The position numbers and the translations under genes were made by a program. The notes beneath the pieces were generated by a model. It did not search any database and was not told the origin of the DNA. It was given only the letters and a program-made list of their open reading frames with translations. Below, in pieces: positions 45,599 to 53,944 of a stretch of DNA of 64,000 bases. The stretch comes from UPXZ01 sp049840795 (GTDB lineage Bacteria > Bacteroidota > Bacteroidia > Bacteroidales > Paludibacteraceae), in NCBI GenBank assembly GCA_049840795.1, contig JASGJK010000033.1, positions 31,522-95,521 on the forward strand. Reading direction: 5' to 3'. Each line of letters begins with the position of its first letter. Position 1 is the stretch's first letter.

Positions 45599-47611
45599 AT
45601 GAATTTCAACATACAATCACCATACAAACCCACTGGCGACCAGCCTGAAGCTATCAGACAATTGGTAGAAGGAATTAATACGGGTATTCCTTTTCAAACA
45701 CTGCTGGGCGTAACGGGTTCTGGTAAAACATTTTCCATCGCCAATGTTGTGGAGCGCGTTCAAAAGCCTACGCTGGTTTTAAGTCACAACAAGACACTCG
45801 CCGCACAGCTTTACAGCGAATTCAAATCATTTTTTCCTGATAATGCGGTGGAATATTTCGTCTCCTATTACGATTATTACCAGCCTGAGGCTTATATGCC
45901 TGTTACAGATACTTACATCGAGAAAGATCTTTCCATCAATCAGGAAATAGAAAAATTGAGACTTTCCACCACTTCTTCTTTGCTCTCAGGAAGACGTGAT
46001 GTGCTGGTCGTTTCGTCCGTTTCGTGTTTGTATGGTATGGGAAATCCCGATGATTTTACAAGCAATGTTATTGAAGTGCGGAAAGGACAAAAGTTGGTGC
46101 GCAATGCTTTTTTACGTTCGTTGGTTGAAAGTTTGTACACGCGCAACGAAATTGAATTAAACCGTGGAAACTTCCGTGTAAAAGGCGATACGGTAGATAT
46201 TTTCCTTGCGTATGCCGATTATATTCTCCGGATTGTTTTTTGGGGCGATGAAATTGATGAAATTCTTTCTATCGAACCTGTGGATATGCGTGTTTTAAGC
46301 AGTTTTGAGGCATTTAAAATTTATCCGGCAAGTATTTTTGTCACCACAAAAGAACGTATTTTATCAGCTACCGAATTGATTGAAAAGGATTTACAAGAGC
46401 AAGTCCGTTTATTTAAGTTAGAGGGAAAAGAATACGAAGCGAAACGCATTTACGAGCGCGTTACCTACGATATGGAAATGATAAAGGAACTGGGTTATTG
46501 TTCCGGCATTGAAAATTACTCCCGATATTTTGACGGACGCGCCGCTGGAAGCCGTCCTTTCTGCCTGCTGGATTATTTCCCAAAAGATTATTTAATGGTG
46601 ATTGACGAAAGCCACGTAACCATTCCTCAAATTCGTGCAATGTACGGAGGCGATGCCGCGCGCAAAGAAAATTTAGTTCAGTACGGGTTTCGGTTGCCTG
46701 CCGCAAAAGACAATCGTCCGTTGCAATTTACCGAATTTGAGCGACTTACACCTCAAACTATTTACGTGAGCGCTACGCCTGCTGATTATGAATTGGAAAA
46801 AAGTCAGGGAATTATCATCGACCAATTAATTCGTCCTACCGGAGTGCTTGATCCTACCATTGACGTCCGCCCCAGTTTAAACCAAATTGATGATTTGATG
46901 GAAGAAATAGCCCAGCGCACTGAAGCTGACGAGCGCGTTTTGGTAACAACGCTCACAAAACGGATGGCTGAAGAATTGACTGAATATTTATTACGACACG
47001 GAGTTCCTTGCAATTACATACATTCTGATGTAGATACGTTAGACCGCGTGCAAATTATGGAAGACCTACGCAAAGGTATTTATGACGTATTAATCGGAGT
47101 AAACCTGCTCCGTGAAGGTTTGGATTTACCCGAAGTTTCGTTAGTGGCTATTTTAGATGCAGATAAAGAAGGATTTTTACGCAACGCCCGTTCACTTACT
47201 CAAACGGCAGGACGTGCTGCGCGCAATGTAAACGGAAAAGTAATTATGTATGCCGATAAAATTACGGCAAGTATGCAGAACACCATTGACGAAACTAATC
47301 GGAGGCGCGAAAAACAGCTGGCTTATAACGAATTACACGGAATCATCCCACAAGCCATTGTTAAAGGCGACCGCAACGCCTTGAGCAAAACAGAACCAAA
47401 TGCTTATATTGAGCCCGATAAATCTTCGAACATCGCTGCCGATCCTGTGGTGCAGTATATGACAAAACCTGCCCTCGAAAAAGCCATTGCAAAAACCAAA
47501 AAAGCGATGCAAGAAGCCGCTAAGAAACTTGAATTCCTCGAAGCCGCACAATTCCGTGATGAAATGTTGCGATTAGAAGATTTAATGAAGGAAAAATTTG
47601 GCGGAAAGTAA
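45599..47611 (+). CDS. uvrB: Excinuclease ABC subunit B
   Basis: Damage-verification helicase of nucleotide excision repair. 670 residues. Walker A GVTGSGKTF is at 37-45; the beta-hairpin region contains YYDYYQPEAYMP; DESHVTIPQIRAMYGGDAAR is motif II; and GLDLPEVSLVAILDADKEGF with TQTAGRAARN are late helicase motifs. The C-terminal UVR domain (KAIAKTKKAMQEAAKKLEF) is the part duplicated at 50466. No RBS is obvious; the inverted repeat ends five bases upstream. Confidence 0.96.
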   Translation: MNFNIQSPYKPTGDQPEAIRQLVEGINTGIPFQTLLGVTGSGKTFSIANVVERVQKPTLVLSHNKTLAAQLYSEFKSFFPDNAVEYFVSYYDYYQPEAYMPVTDTYIEKDLSINQEIEKLRLSTTSSLLSGRRDVLVVSSVSCLYGMGNPDDFTSNVIEVRKGQKLVRNAFLRSLVESLYTRNEIELNRGNFRVKGDTVDIFLAYADYILRIVFWGDEIDEILSIEPVDMRVLSSFEAFKIYPASIFVTTKERILSATELIEKDLQEQVRLFKLEGKEYEAKRIYERVTYDMEMIKELGYCSGIENYSRYFDGRAAGSRPFCLLDYFPKDYLMVIDESHVTIPQIRAMYGGDAARKENLVQYGFRLPAAKDNRPLQFTEFERLTPQTIYVSATPADYELEKSQGIIIDQLIRPTGVLDPTIDVRPSLNQIDDLMEEIAQRTEADERVLVTTLTKRMAEELTEYLLRHGVPCNYIHSDVDTLDRVQIMEDLRKGIYDVLIGVNLLREGLDLPEVSLVAILDADKEGFLRNARSLTQTAGRAARNVNGKVIMYADKITASMQNTIDETNRRREKQLAYNELHGIIPQAIVKGDRNALSKTEPNAYIEPDKSSNIAADPVVQYMTKPALEKAIAKTKKAMQEAAKKLEFLEAAQFRDEMLRLEDLMKEKFGGK

Positions 47612-47612
47612 A
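47468..47612 (+). repeat. 145-bp direct repeat, copy 1 (3' end of uvrB)
   Basis: The last 145 bases of uvrB, including the stop, matched without gaps by 50466-50610. Five substitutions separate the copies, two of them altering residues (Phe to Ile and Gly to Asp). Confidence 0.9.
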
Positions 47613-47646
47613 AATCTCGCTTCCATTACTACAAATTATACGATGA

Positions 47647-48162
47647 CTACCAAAGACTTAATGTTAGCCCTATTGAAAAAATACTTTTTTTATACAAAAA
47701 TGATTTTTCTTCTCTCACCAAGCCCCAAAATCCACCTCCAAAACTATACGAATACTGCCCATATATACCGACAGTTTCATTAAAACTATAAATAACGCCT
47801 GCATTTATATCAGCACTATTTAAGCCTCCACCAAGTCCTAAATACGGATCAAATTTTGATGACAAATTCAAGACATCAGTAAAATGAAATCTTAAATATG
47901 CACCTATATCAAAATTTGTTTTTAATCCATCATCTTCAATGCTATTTGAAAACAAGGAATCATTAACTGAAAAATACATAAGTCTGAGGCCCGCAGAAAC
48001 ATAATCTGTAAGACCCGCTCCATATTGCACATCAATTCCGGAATGACCTGAAACATTTCCGTATCCTATAACAAACTTATGATCAAAATCTCCATCGAAT
48101 GCTTGCGCATTTAAATATTGTAAAGACACAAATAACACTAAAATTAAAATTATTCTCTTCAT
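47647..48162 (-). CDS. Secreted beta-barrel-like protein, island paralog 1
   Basis: 171 residues with a signal peptide (MKRIILILVLFVSLQYLNAQ). The mature part is Gly/Tyr/Phe-rich with alternating hydrophobic stretches (GYGNVSGHSGIDVQYGAGLT; FDPYLGLGGGLNSADINAG; YGQYSYSFGGGFWG) ending in Trp, as in small outer-membrane barrels. Resembles, in style, Bacteroidota outer-membrane proteins of about 170 residues. It is paralogous to the gene at 49824. Function unknown; it lies in the AT-rich island bounded by the uvrB repeats. Confidence 0.75.
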   Translation of the reverse strand: MKRIILILVLFVSLQYLNAQAFDGDFDHKFVIGYGNVSGHSGIDVQYGAGLTDYVSAGLRLMYFSVNDSLFSNSIEDDGLKTNFDIGAYLRFHFTDVLNLSSKFDPYLGLGGGLNSADINAGVIYSFNETVGIYGQYSYSFGGGFWGLVREEKSFLYKKSIFSIGLTLSLW

Positions 48163-48165
48163 ATT

Positions 48166-49663
48166 TTATTTAAGTTCTATTTTTTCAACATATAAAACCT
48201 CCACTTTATCATTTGTTTTCTCATTCCCGCTAATAATTACAAAGTTATCATACCATCTTTGAGAAAATTGAATAGTAGGCATCATTGAGCGTTGGATTAT
48301 CGATGGAATTTTATCGTTTTGGGGAATTGAACGGAGAACACCAGATTCATTTAATACTGTTCCACTTTCCAAATCGAAGGTTTTTACTTTTACGTAATTA
48401 TATTTTCGCCAGAACAAGTTCATATTTTGTTTTTCTACAAACCCTTGACCAAAATTTGAATTCTCATTGTGAATAGATAATTTCAAATCATCGTATGAAG
48501 ATTGCTTTCCAATTTTCAACACGTCCGCTGCACCACCTTCCTTCTGAATATTTAAATAGTTATCCCATTTTAATTTCCCATTATTGTCAAAGCCCAAAGC
48601 AAATATTTGTGTAGGTTGAATTTCTGTAATTTTATTAAAATTATTTACGAAAATCACATCACGTTCAAAAATAAGCACATAACCAAAAGGCGTTGGATAA
48701 ATATTAGGAAAAGGACCATATAATTCAATAAATAAATTTTTATTTTTATTTTGTGCGCTATTGATTTTTCTTTGAAGCATCTTTTGCTTTTTCTCTGAAA
48801 ACACTCCATTAAAAGAAGGTATATCAAGGTAATTAATAAAATTAACATATTGGAGTGCCTTATTTTGTATTTCGCCGACAAATATCCCATTTGAAGCGTT
48901 AGACTTAGGCTCCACAATAAATTTACCATAAATTAGTAACCCGTTTCCTTTTCGCTTTGTGTCAATACGTTTGATATCATAACTATTTTCAAATTTGACT
49001 GTATAATTATCTACTGTAGAACCATTATAATCTAAATCTAATATAGAAATATTAGATAAGTCTCGGTCATTTTGATATACTATCGTGATTTTATCATCTT
49101 TAGTCGAAACACTCTGAATAAGTATATGTGTCCTCTCTTCTTTTAAACAACTCATTTGGAATATCTATTACTTTTCTTTTTGCAAAATCAAGAACGTGTA
49201 AAGAAAAATATTTGTCTTCTGTCGTTATAAAAAAAAGTTTATCTTGGTTTGAAACACTCTTCCAAATATACTCGGGCATTCCATAATTAATTTCGACCAC
49301 TTCACTTTTATAGTTTTTCAAAGAAGTTTTTACTATTGCGACATAGTTCTGTGCTCCAACATACACTTCAAATAAAGTGTTAATCGAATCATTGGAAGTA
49401 GCGAGTAAACGCGAACGCTGTAATTTTACTATCGAAGAATCCAATAAATTAAAGTCTCTATCATAAAAAACATTTTTAACTTCATACGTTTTATCACTTT
49501 GTACATCTGTCTCGCTTGAAATCATCAAAAGTTTATCATTAAAAATAGATAATGAAGGATATTTGAATTTTCCGTAAGTTGGAATTTGCAAACGTACAAC
49601 AGGTTGTGCCAACAGCAACGAAGTATATAAAAGACTGATTAGAATTAAACTTTTTTTTCTCAT
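48166..49663 (-). pseudogene. Secreted protein of unknown function (frameshifted)
   Basis: One gene split by a single extra A near 49142: the first frame ends NELFKRREDTYTYSECFD, and the other continues KEERTHILIQSVSTKDDKIT. Repaired, about 499 residues, starting with a signal peptide (MRKKSLILISLLYTSLLLAQ) at 49663. The rest is beta-rich with repeated short strands and turns (FDLESGTVLNESGVLRSIPQ; ISGNEKTNDKVEVLYVEKI), reminiscent of a propeller, but I see no known family. The stop is four bases before the paralog-1 gene, so the two are likely co-transcribed. Confidence 0.65.
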
Positions 49664-49823
49664 AAAAAACAATATTTCTCGAGTTAATATAATTATTTGA
49701 AAGTTTTTATTTTTATAGCACAATAAACAAGGCACTGATTAACAGCATATCATTTTCAATATAAAATATAAGATAAACTCATTCAGTTCTTTCCGTTCAC
49801 AGAAAAAACATTAATCACAACAC

Positions 49824-50312
49824 CTAAATTAACAATATTCTTCTTGAGAAATACGTTGGTTCGAGTATTCCACAAAAACCACTAGCATAGCTGTAGGAAT
49901 ATTGGCAAAAAAAACCAAGCTTTTCATTCAAAAGATATTTGACACCGGCATGAATATCTGCGCTATTAAAACCAAGCCCCATTCCAAGATATGGATCCCA
50001 TTGAGAAGGTAACTTAAAAGTGTTTAGAAAATGATATCGTAAAAAACAGCCTAAATCAAAGTTCGCTTTATATTTATCATCATTTAGCCCTATTGTTTCT
50101 GTTTTAGGTGCAAAAACACACTGTGTGTTTATACCAAAAGAAATCTTTTTATTAAAACCCAAATCATATTTTAAGCTCAAGCCAGAAAAACCATTTACAT
50201 TTGTATATCCAACAAAAAACTTATTGTCAAATGCGCCATCGTAAGCTTGCGAATACGACAAATCGCACATTGCCATAAAAAAAAACAAAACAATAAGAAT
50301 CTTTTTCGTCAT
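49824..50312 (-). CDS. Secreted beta-barrel-like protein, island paralog 2
   Basis: 162 residues with a signal peptide (MTKKILIVLFFFMAMCDLSY). It closely parallels the protein at 47647: QAYDGAFDNKFFVGYTNVNG, then FDLGCFLRYHF, WDPYLGMGLGFNSADIHAG and FFCQYSYSYASGF. The C-terminus is shorter and lacks the final strand-Trp signature, so it may be truncated or in need of frame repair near 49830. Together the two paralogs bracket a different secreted protein. Confidence 0.7.
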   Translation of the reverse strand: MTKKILIVLFFFMAMCDLSYSQAYDGAFDNKFFVGYTNVNGFSGLSLKYDLGFNKKISFGINTQCVFAPKTETIGLNDDKYKANFDLGCFLRYHFLNTFKLPSQWDPYLGMGLGFNSADIHAGVKYLLNEKLGFFCQYSYSYASGFCGILEPTYFSRRILLI

Positions 50313-50465
50313 CTTTATATTTTTAAAATATTCGACAAAAATAAAAAATAATTAACAAATTGACAAGTAAATTATTTGAATAATTTATAGTATGAACAAT
50401 TATTTTAATAAATAGTCATTATTTTAAAGATGTGTACCCCTAATATTTACAAAAAACTTTATATA

Positions 50466-50610
50466 CCTGCCCTCGAAAAAGCCATTGCAAAAACCAAAAA
50501 AGCGATGCAAGAAGCCGCTAAGAAACTTGAATTCCTCGAAGCCGCACAAATCCGTGACGAAATGTTACGATTAGAAGATTTGATGAAGGAAAAATTTGAC
50601 GGAAAGTAAA
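50466..50610 (+). repeat. 145-bp direct repeat, copy 2 (orphan uvrB tail)
   Basis: Encodes the UVR domain and stop of uvrB in the same orientation, without the rest of the gene. The sequence upstream (50401-50465) is island DNA, and the sequence downstream runs into the toxin-antitoxin-like operon and hisS. Confidence 0.9.
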
Positions 50611-50624
50611 AGAAAGATTTTTTG

Positions 50625-50632
50625 TATCTTTG
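50625..50632 (+). promoter_or_regulatory. Promoter -7 box of the three-gene operon
   Basis: TATCTTTG, 18 bases before the ATG at 50651. It lies just after the orphan uvrB tail; no good -33 element at the right distance. Confidence 0.5.
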
Positions 50633-50650
50633 CAATCTAAAATTTATTTT

Positions 50651-50890
50651 ATGGAAAAAAATAAATTCGAAGTCATTTTACCCCTGAAAATACAAGATTT
50701 AATTTCATTGATTATTGAAAAGAAAAATCTTGAATTTGAAAATGCGTTAGATTATCTTTATATTTCAAAACTATATAAAATTTTGTCTAACGAAGAAAGT
50801 AAAATTTGGCACTTAAGTTCAGAAAAACTTTTTGACATACTTGAGGTAGAAAAAGAAACAAATAAACTCAAACTTCCTGATTTTGTATAA
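50651..50890 (+). CDS. Small protein, gene 1 of a DUF3791/DUF3990-type operon
   Basis: 79 residues from the ATG at 50651 (a TTG at 50630 would add seven unlikely residues). Lys/Glu/Leu-rich and helical (LQDLISLIIEKKNLEFENAL-type heptads), no signal or membrane segment. Not in a family I can name. Position first in a tight operon before a DUF3791-like and a DUF3990-like protein suggests an antitoxin or accessory component; inference only. Stops two bases before the next start. Confidence 0.7.
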   Translation: MEKNKFEVILPLKIQDLISLIIEKKNLEFENALDYLYISKLYKILSNEESKIWHLSSEKLFDILEVEKETNKLKLPDFV

Positions 50891-50891
50891 T

Positions 50892-51107
50892 ATGATAAAT
50901 CTTACCAAAACACAGAAATTTGCACTTTTTTGTCTTGAGAGCTATAGAGTGGTAAATGGTAAAAATATCAGAATAGTATTGAACGATTTTAAAAGATACA
51001 AAGTATTTGATTTTTTAGAGTCTGGTTATGAAGTGCTTCACACTCAGAGTAAAAACTATATTGTTTCTGAAATAAACAAATATATTACAAAGAAGAAAAG
51101 ACTATGA
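50892..51107 (+). CDS. DUF3791-like small protein, probable antitoxin
   Basis: 71 residues, starting MINLTKTQKFALFCLESYR. The compact helix-rich build (KTQKFALFCLESYRVVNGKN; FDFLESGYEVLHTQSKNYIV) and length match DUF3791 proteins as I recall them. These are usually found just before DUF3990 proteins. It overlaps the next gene by four bases (ATGA at 51104), a sign of translational coupling. Antitoxin role is inferred from that arrangement. Confidence 0.7.
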   Translation: MINLTKTQKFALFCLESYRVVNGKNIRIVLNDFKRYKVFDFLESGYEVLHTQSKNYIVSEINKYITKKKRL

Positions 51108-51589
51108 TAATATATCACGGAAGTACTAAAAAAGTTAAGAGACCAAAACTTCTAAACAATCAACGTCTCTTGGACTTTGGAAAAGGTTTCTATACCACCA
51201 CAAACCAAGAACAAGCAGAAAGATGGGCAAAAATCAAACAAAAAAGAGCTGGAGAAAAATCAAATGCAATTGTTTCTGTATATGAAATTAATGATGCAAT
51301 ATTCCAAGATTCAGAATTAAATACGAAAACATTTCCAGTCGCTGATGAAGAATGGCTTGATTTCATTGTAACAAACAGAAAAGAGAACTTAAACCACGGT
51401 TTTGATATTGTAAAAGGCGCTGTTGCAAACGATACGCTTTACGAAACATTGACTCTTTTTGAAACAGGAGTTCTATCAAAACCTGAAACAATTTCTCGAT
51501 TAAAAGCACATAAACTTTTTGACCAAATTTCATTCCACACCGAGGAATCTTTATCAGAATTGAAATTTAATGAAACATATCAAATTTAA
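51104..51589 (+). CDS. DUF3990-like protein, probable ADP-ribosyltransferase-type toxin
   Basis: 161 residues. The start MIIYHGSTKKVKRP (His5, Gly6), then FGKGFYTTTNQEQAERWA at about 25-42, reads like the NAD-binding elements of ADP-ribosyltransferase folds (Y-H-G-S/T; G-x-G-F-Y-T-T; A-x-x-W/Y-A). DFIVTNRKENLNHGFDIVKG and the late Glu-rich tail complete the family pattern. I recall DUF3990 being grouped with such folds but could not check. Target unknown. Confidence 0.75.
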   Translation: MIIYHGSTKKVKRPKLLNNQRLLDFGKGFYTTTNQEQAERWAKIKQKRAGEKSNAIVSVYEINDAIFQDSELNTKTFPVADEEWLDFIVTNRKENLNHGFDIVKGAVANDTLYETLTLFETGVLSKPETISRLKAHKLFDQISFHTEESLSELKFNETYQI

Positions 51590-51632
51590 TCACTAAATAT
51601 TCTCCCTTTCAGGGGGCAAGGGGGCAGACTTT

Positions 51633-52985
51633 ATGCAAAAACCATCCATACCAAAAGGAACGCGGGATTTTACTCCGCAAGAAATGGCTAACAGAAATTA
51701 CATTTTCAACACCATAAAAGATGTTTTTCGCTTGTACGGATTTCAACAAATTGAAACGCCGGCAATGGAAAATTTATCCACATTGATGGGGAAATATGGC
51801 GAAGAAGGAGATAAACTGCTTTTTAAAATTCTAAATTCAGGCGATTTTCTTTCGGGTGTTGACGACAGAGAACTTTCAGAAAAAAATAGCATCAAACTCA
51901 CCAATAAAATATCAGAAAAAGGACTTCGTTACGATTTAACCGTTCCGTTTGCACGTTTCGTGGTACAAAACCGCGATAAAATAACGTTTCCGTTTAAACG
52001 CTATCAAATCCAGCCGGTTTGGCGTGCCGACAGACCTCAAAAAGGTCGTTACCGCGAATTTTACCAATGCGATGTGGATGTAGTTGGAAGCGATTCGTTG
52101 TTGAACGAATTGGAGTTGATACAGATTGTGGATGAGGTTTACAGACGATTGAAAATCAATGTTGTATTAAAGATAAACAACCGCAAAATCCTTTCGGGAA
52201 TTGCTGAAATCATTGGCGAAACCGAACGAATTACAGACATAATCGTTGCCATTGACAAAATGGACAAAATCGGTTTGGAAAACGTGAACAAAGAAATGGC
52301 TGAAAAAGGCATTTCGGCTGATGGAATTGAAAAAATACAACCGATTTTGAAACTTTCGGGTTCTAATCAGGATAAACTTAATCAACTGAAAAACATCCTT
52401 TCTTCTTCTGAAATCGGTTTGAAAGGTGTGGACGAATTGGAAACTATTTTTAATCTGTGCAAAAGTGTAAACATAAAAACTGCCATCGATTTAGATTTAA
52501 CTCTTGCACGCGGACTGAATTATTACACCGGAGCTATTTTTGAAGTTAAAGCGTTGGATGTAGAAATGGGAAGCATCACAGGCGGTGGACGTTACGATAA
52601 TTTGACGGGCATTTTCGGTATGCCGAATGTTTCCGGCGTTGGAATTTCGTTTGGTGCGGACAGAATTTACGATGTTTTGAACCAACTTAATCTATATCCT
52701 GAAACTTCTGCCGAGCAAACCCAAATTCTTTTTGTTTCGTTTGGCGAAAAAGAGCTGGCATATTGCATTCCTTGGGCAAACGAGTTGCGCCAAAAAGGAA
52801 TCAACGTTGAAATTTACCCCGACCCTACCAAAATGAAGAAACAAATGAGTTATGCCGATAGCAAAAACATTCCGTTCGTAGCCATCGTGGGCGAAACCGA
52901 AATGAATGAAAACAAAGTGATGCTGAAAAACATGAAATCGGGAGAACAGAAGTTAGTAACGTTAGATGAAATTAGCAATATGTAA
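51633..52985 (+). CDS. hisS: Histidine--tRNA ligase
   Basis: Class II synthetase charging tRNA-His. 450 residues, full length. Motif 1 region PKGTRDFTPQEMANRNYIF; RYDLTVPFARFV; motif 2 PVWRADRPQKGRYREFYQCD; HisA motif LARGLNYYTGAIFEV; motif 3 SGVGISFGADRIYDVL; then the anticodon-binding domain ending around IPFVAIVGETEMNENKV. Immediately preceded by a fragment of the C/G-rich repeat, and followed by a terminator. Confidence 0.96.
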   Translation: MQKPSIPKGTRDFTPQEMANRNYIFNTIKDVFRLYGFQQIETPAMENLSTLMGKYGEEGDKLLFKILNSGDFLSGVDDRELSEKNSIKLTNKISEKGLRYDLTVPFARFVVQNRDKITFPFKRYQIQPVWRADRPQKGRYREFYQCDVDVVGSDSLLNELELIQIVDEVYRRLKINVVLKINNRKILSGIAEIIGETERITDIIVAIDKMDKIGLENVNKEMAEKGISADGIEKIQPILKLSGSNQDKLNQLKNILSSSEIGLKGVDELETIFNLCKSVNIKTAIDLDLTLARGLNYYTGAIFEVKALDVEMGSITGGGRYDNLTGIFGMPNVSGVGISFGADRIYDVLNQLNLYPETSAEQTQILFVSFGEKELAYCIPWANELRQKGINVEIYPDPTKMKKQMSYADSKNIPFVAIVGETEMNENKVMLKNMKSGEQKLVTLDEISNM

Positions 52986-53005
52986 ATGCAACGGCATTTA
53001 ATACT

Positions 53006-53046
53006 AAAAAATCTGCAATTCTTTTTTAAGATACTACAGATTTTTT
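53006..53046. terminator. Terminator between hisS and atpG
   Basis: Perfect 10-bp arms AAAAAATCTG (53006-53015) and CAGATTTTTT (53037-53046). Serves the convergent hisS and ATP synthase transcripts. Confidence 0.75.
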
Positions 53047-53050
53047 CATT

Positions 53051-53920
53051 TTATTGTTGACCGAAAGATCCGCCGATAATATCAAGCAACTCGTTCGTGA
53101 TGGCTTGTTGACGAGACTTGTTGTACTGCAATGAAAGTTCCTGAAGCAAATCGTCAGCATTATCTGTAGCGATCTGCATCGCCATTACTCTGGCTGCGTG
53201 TTCAGATGCTGCCGAGTCTAATAAAGCTGTAAACAACCTCAAACGAATTACTTTAGGAATTAATCCATTGATAATAGAATAGTTATCTGGTTCTACAATG
53301 TAGTTGTACTTCAACTTTTCAGTAGTCTCCACCGGTTTCAGTTCAATGGGAATAAGTGTTTCATCCACTAATTCTTGCGAACCGCGACTCTTAAAATGGT
53401 GATATACCAATATCACTTTATCTATTTGTTTTTTAAGATATAATTCCATAATCTCGTCAGCAAGTTCCTGAATTTGTTTAAAATTCGGTTTGTCGGCAAG
53501 TTCTTCGAAATCACCCTGCGGAACAAGATTTAATTTCCGTGTGGCTTTATGTATTTTTTTCCCTATCGGATAAACAAGGATATTTTCGTTTCCTAAATTA
53601 CGATATTTATCTACAACCGCAGATAACCTTTTTGCCACATTCGAGTTAAAAGTTCCATTTAAGCTTCCGTTGGATGAAAATGCCACAATAGCAACGCGAT
53701 TCACGTTCCTTTCTTCAGCAAATACAGATGAAATCTCCGTATCTGCACTCAAAAAGTTATTCAGAATTCGCATTACGCTCTGATTATACGGATAGAAACT
53801 CTCAATATTCTTTTGGGCACGGCGAAGTTTTGCCGAAGAAACCATCTTCATAGCTGATGTAATCTTTTGTGTCGATTTTACAGACTGAATACGAGATTTT
53901 ATTTCCTTTAATGAAGACAT
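53051..53920 (-). CDS. atpG: F1Fo ATP synthase subunit gamma
   Basis: Central stalk of F1, 289 residues. N-terminal coiled coil SLKEIKSRIQSVKSTQKITS and AMKMVSSAKLRRAQKNIE; C-terminal helix AARVMAMQIATDNADDLLQE with LQYNKSRQQAITNELLDI. All family marks present and frame intact. Last gene of the minus-strand ATP synthase cluster; 24 bases after atpA. The atpD and atpC genes for beta and epsilon are absent from the window. Confidence 0.96.
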   Translation of the reverse strand: MSSLKEIKSRIQSVKSTQKITSAMKMVSSAKLRRAQKNIESFYPYNQSVMRILNNFLSADTEISSVFAEERNVNRVAIVAFSSNGSLNGTFNSNVAKRLSAVVDKYRNLGNENILVYPIGKKIHKATRKLNLVPQGDFEELADKPNFKQIQELADEIMELYLKKQIDKVILVYHHFKSRGSQELVDETLIPIELKPVETTEKLKYNYIVEPDNYSIINGLIPKVIRLRLFTALLDSAASEHAARVMAMQIATDNADDLLQELSLQYNKSRQQAITNELLDIIGGSFGQQ

Positions 53921-53944
53921 TATTTATCGCTTTTAAATAATATT

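Noticed and set aside
48166..49735. Two separate secreted proteins
   Set aside because: The frames meet at an AAAA run and read as one protein after removing one A; the second has no plausible start of its own.
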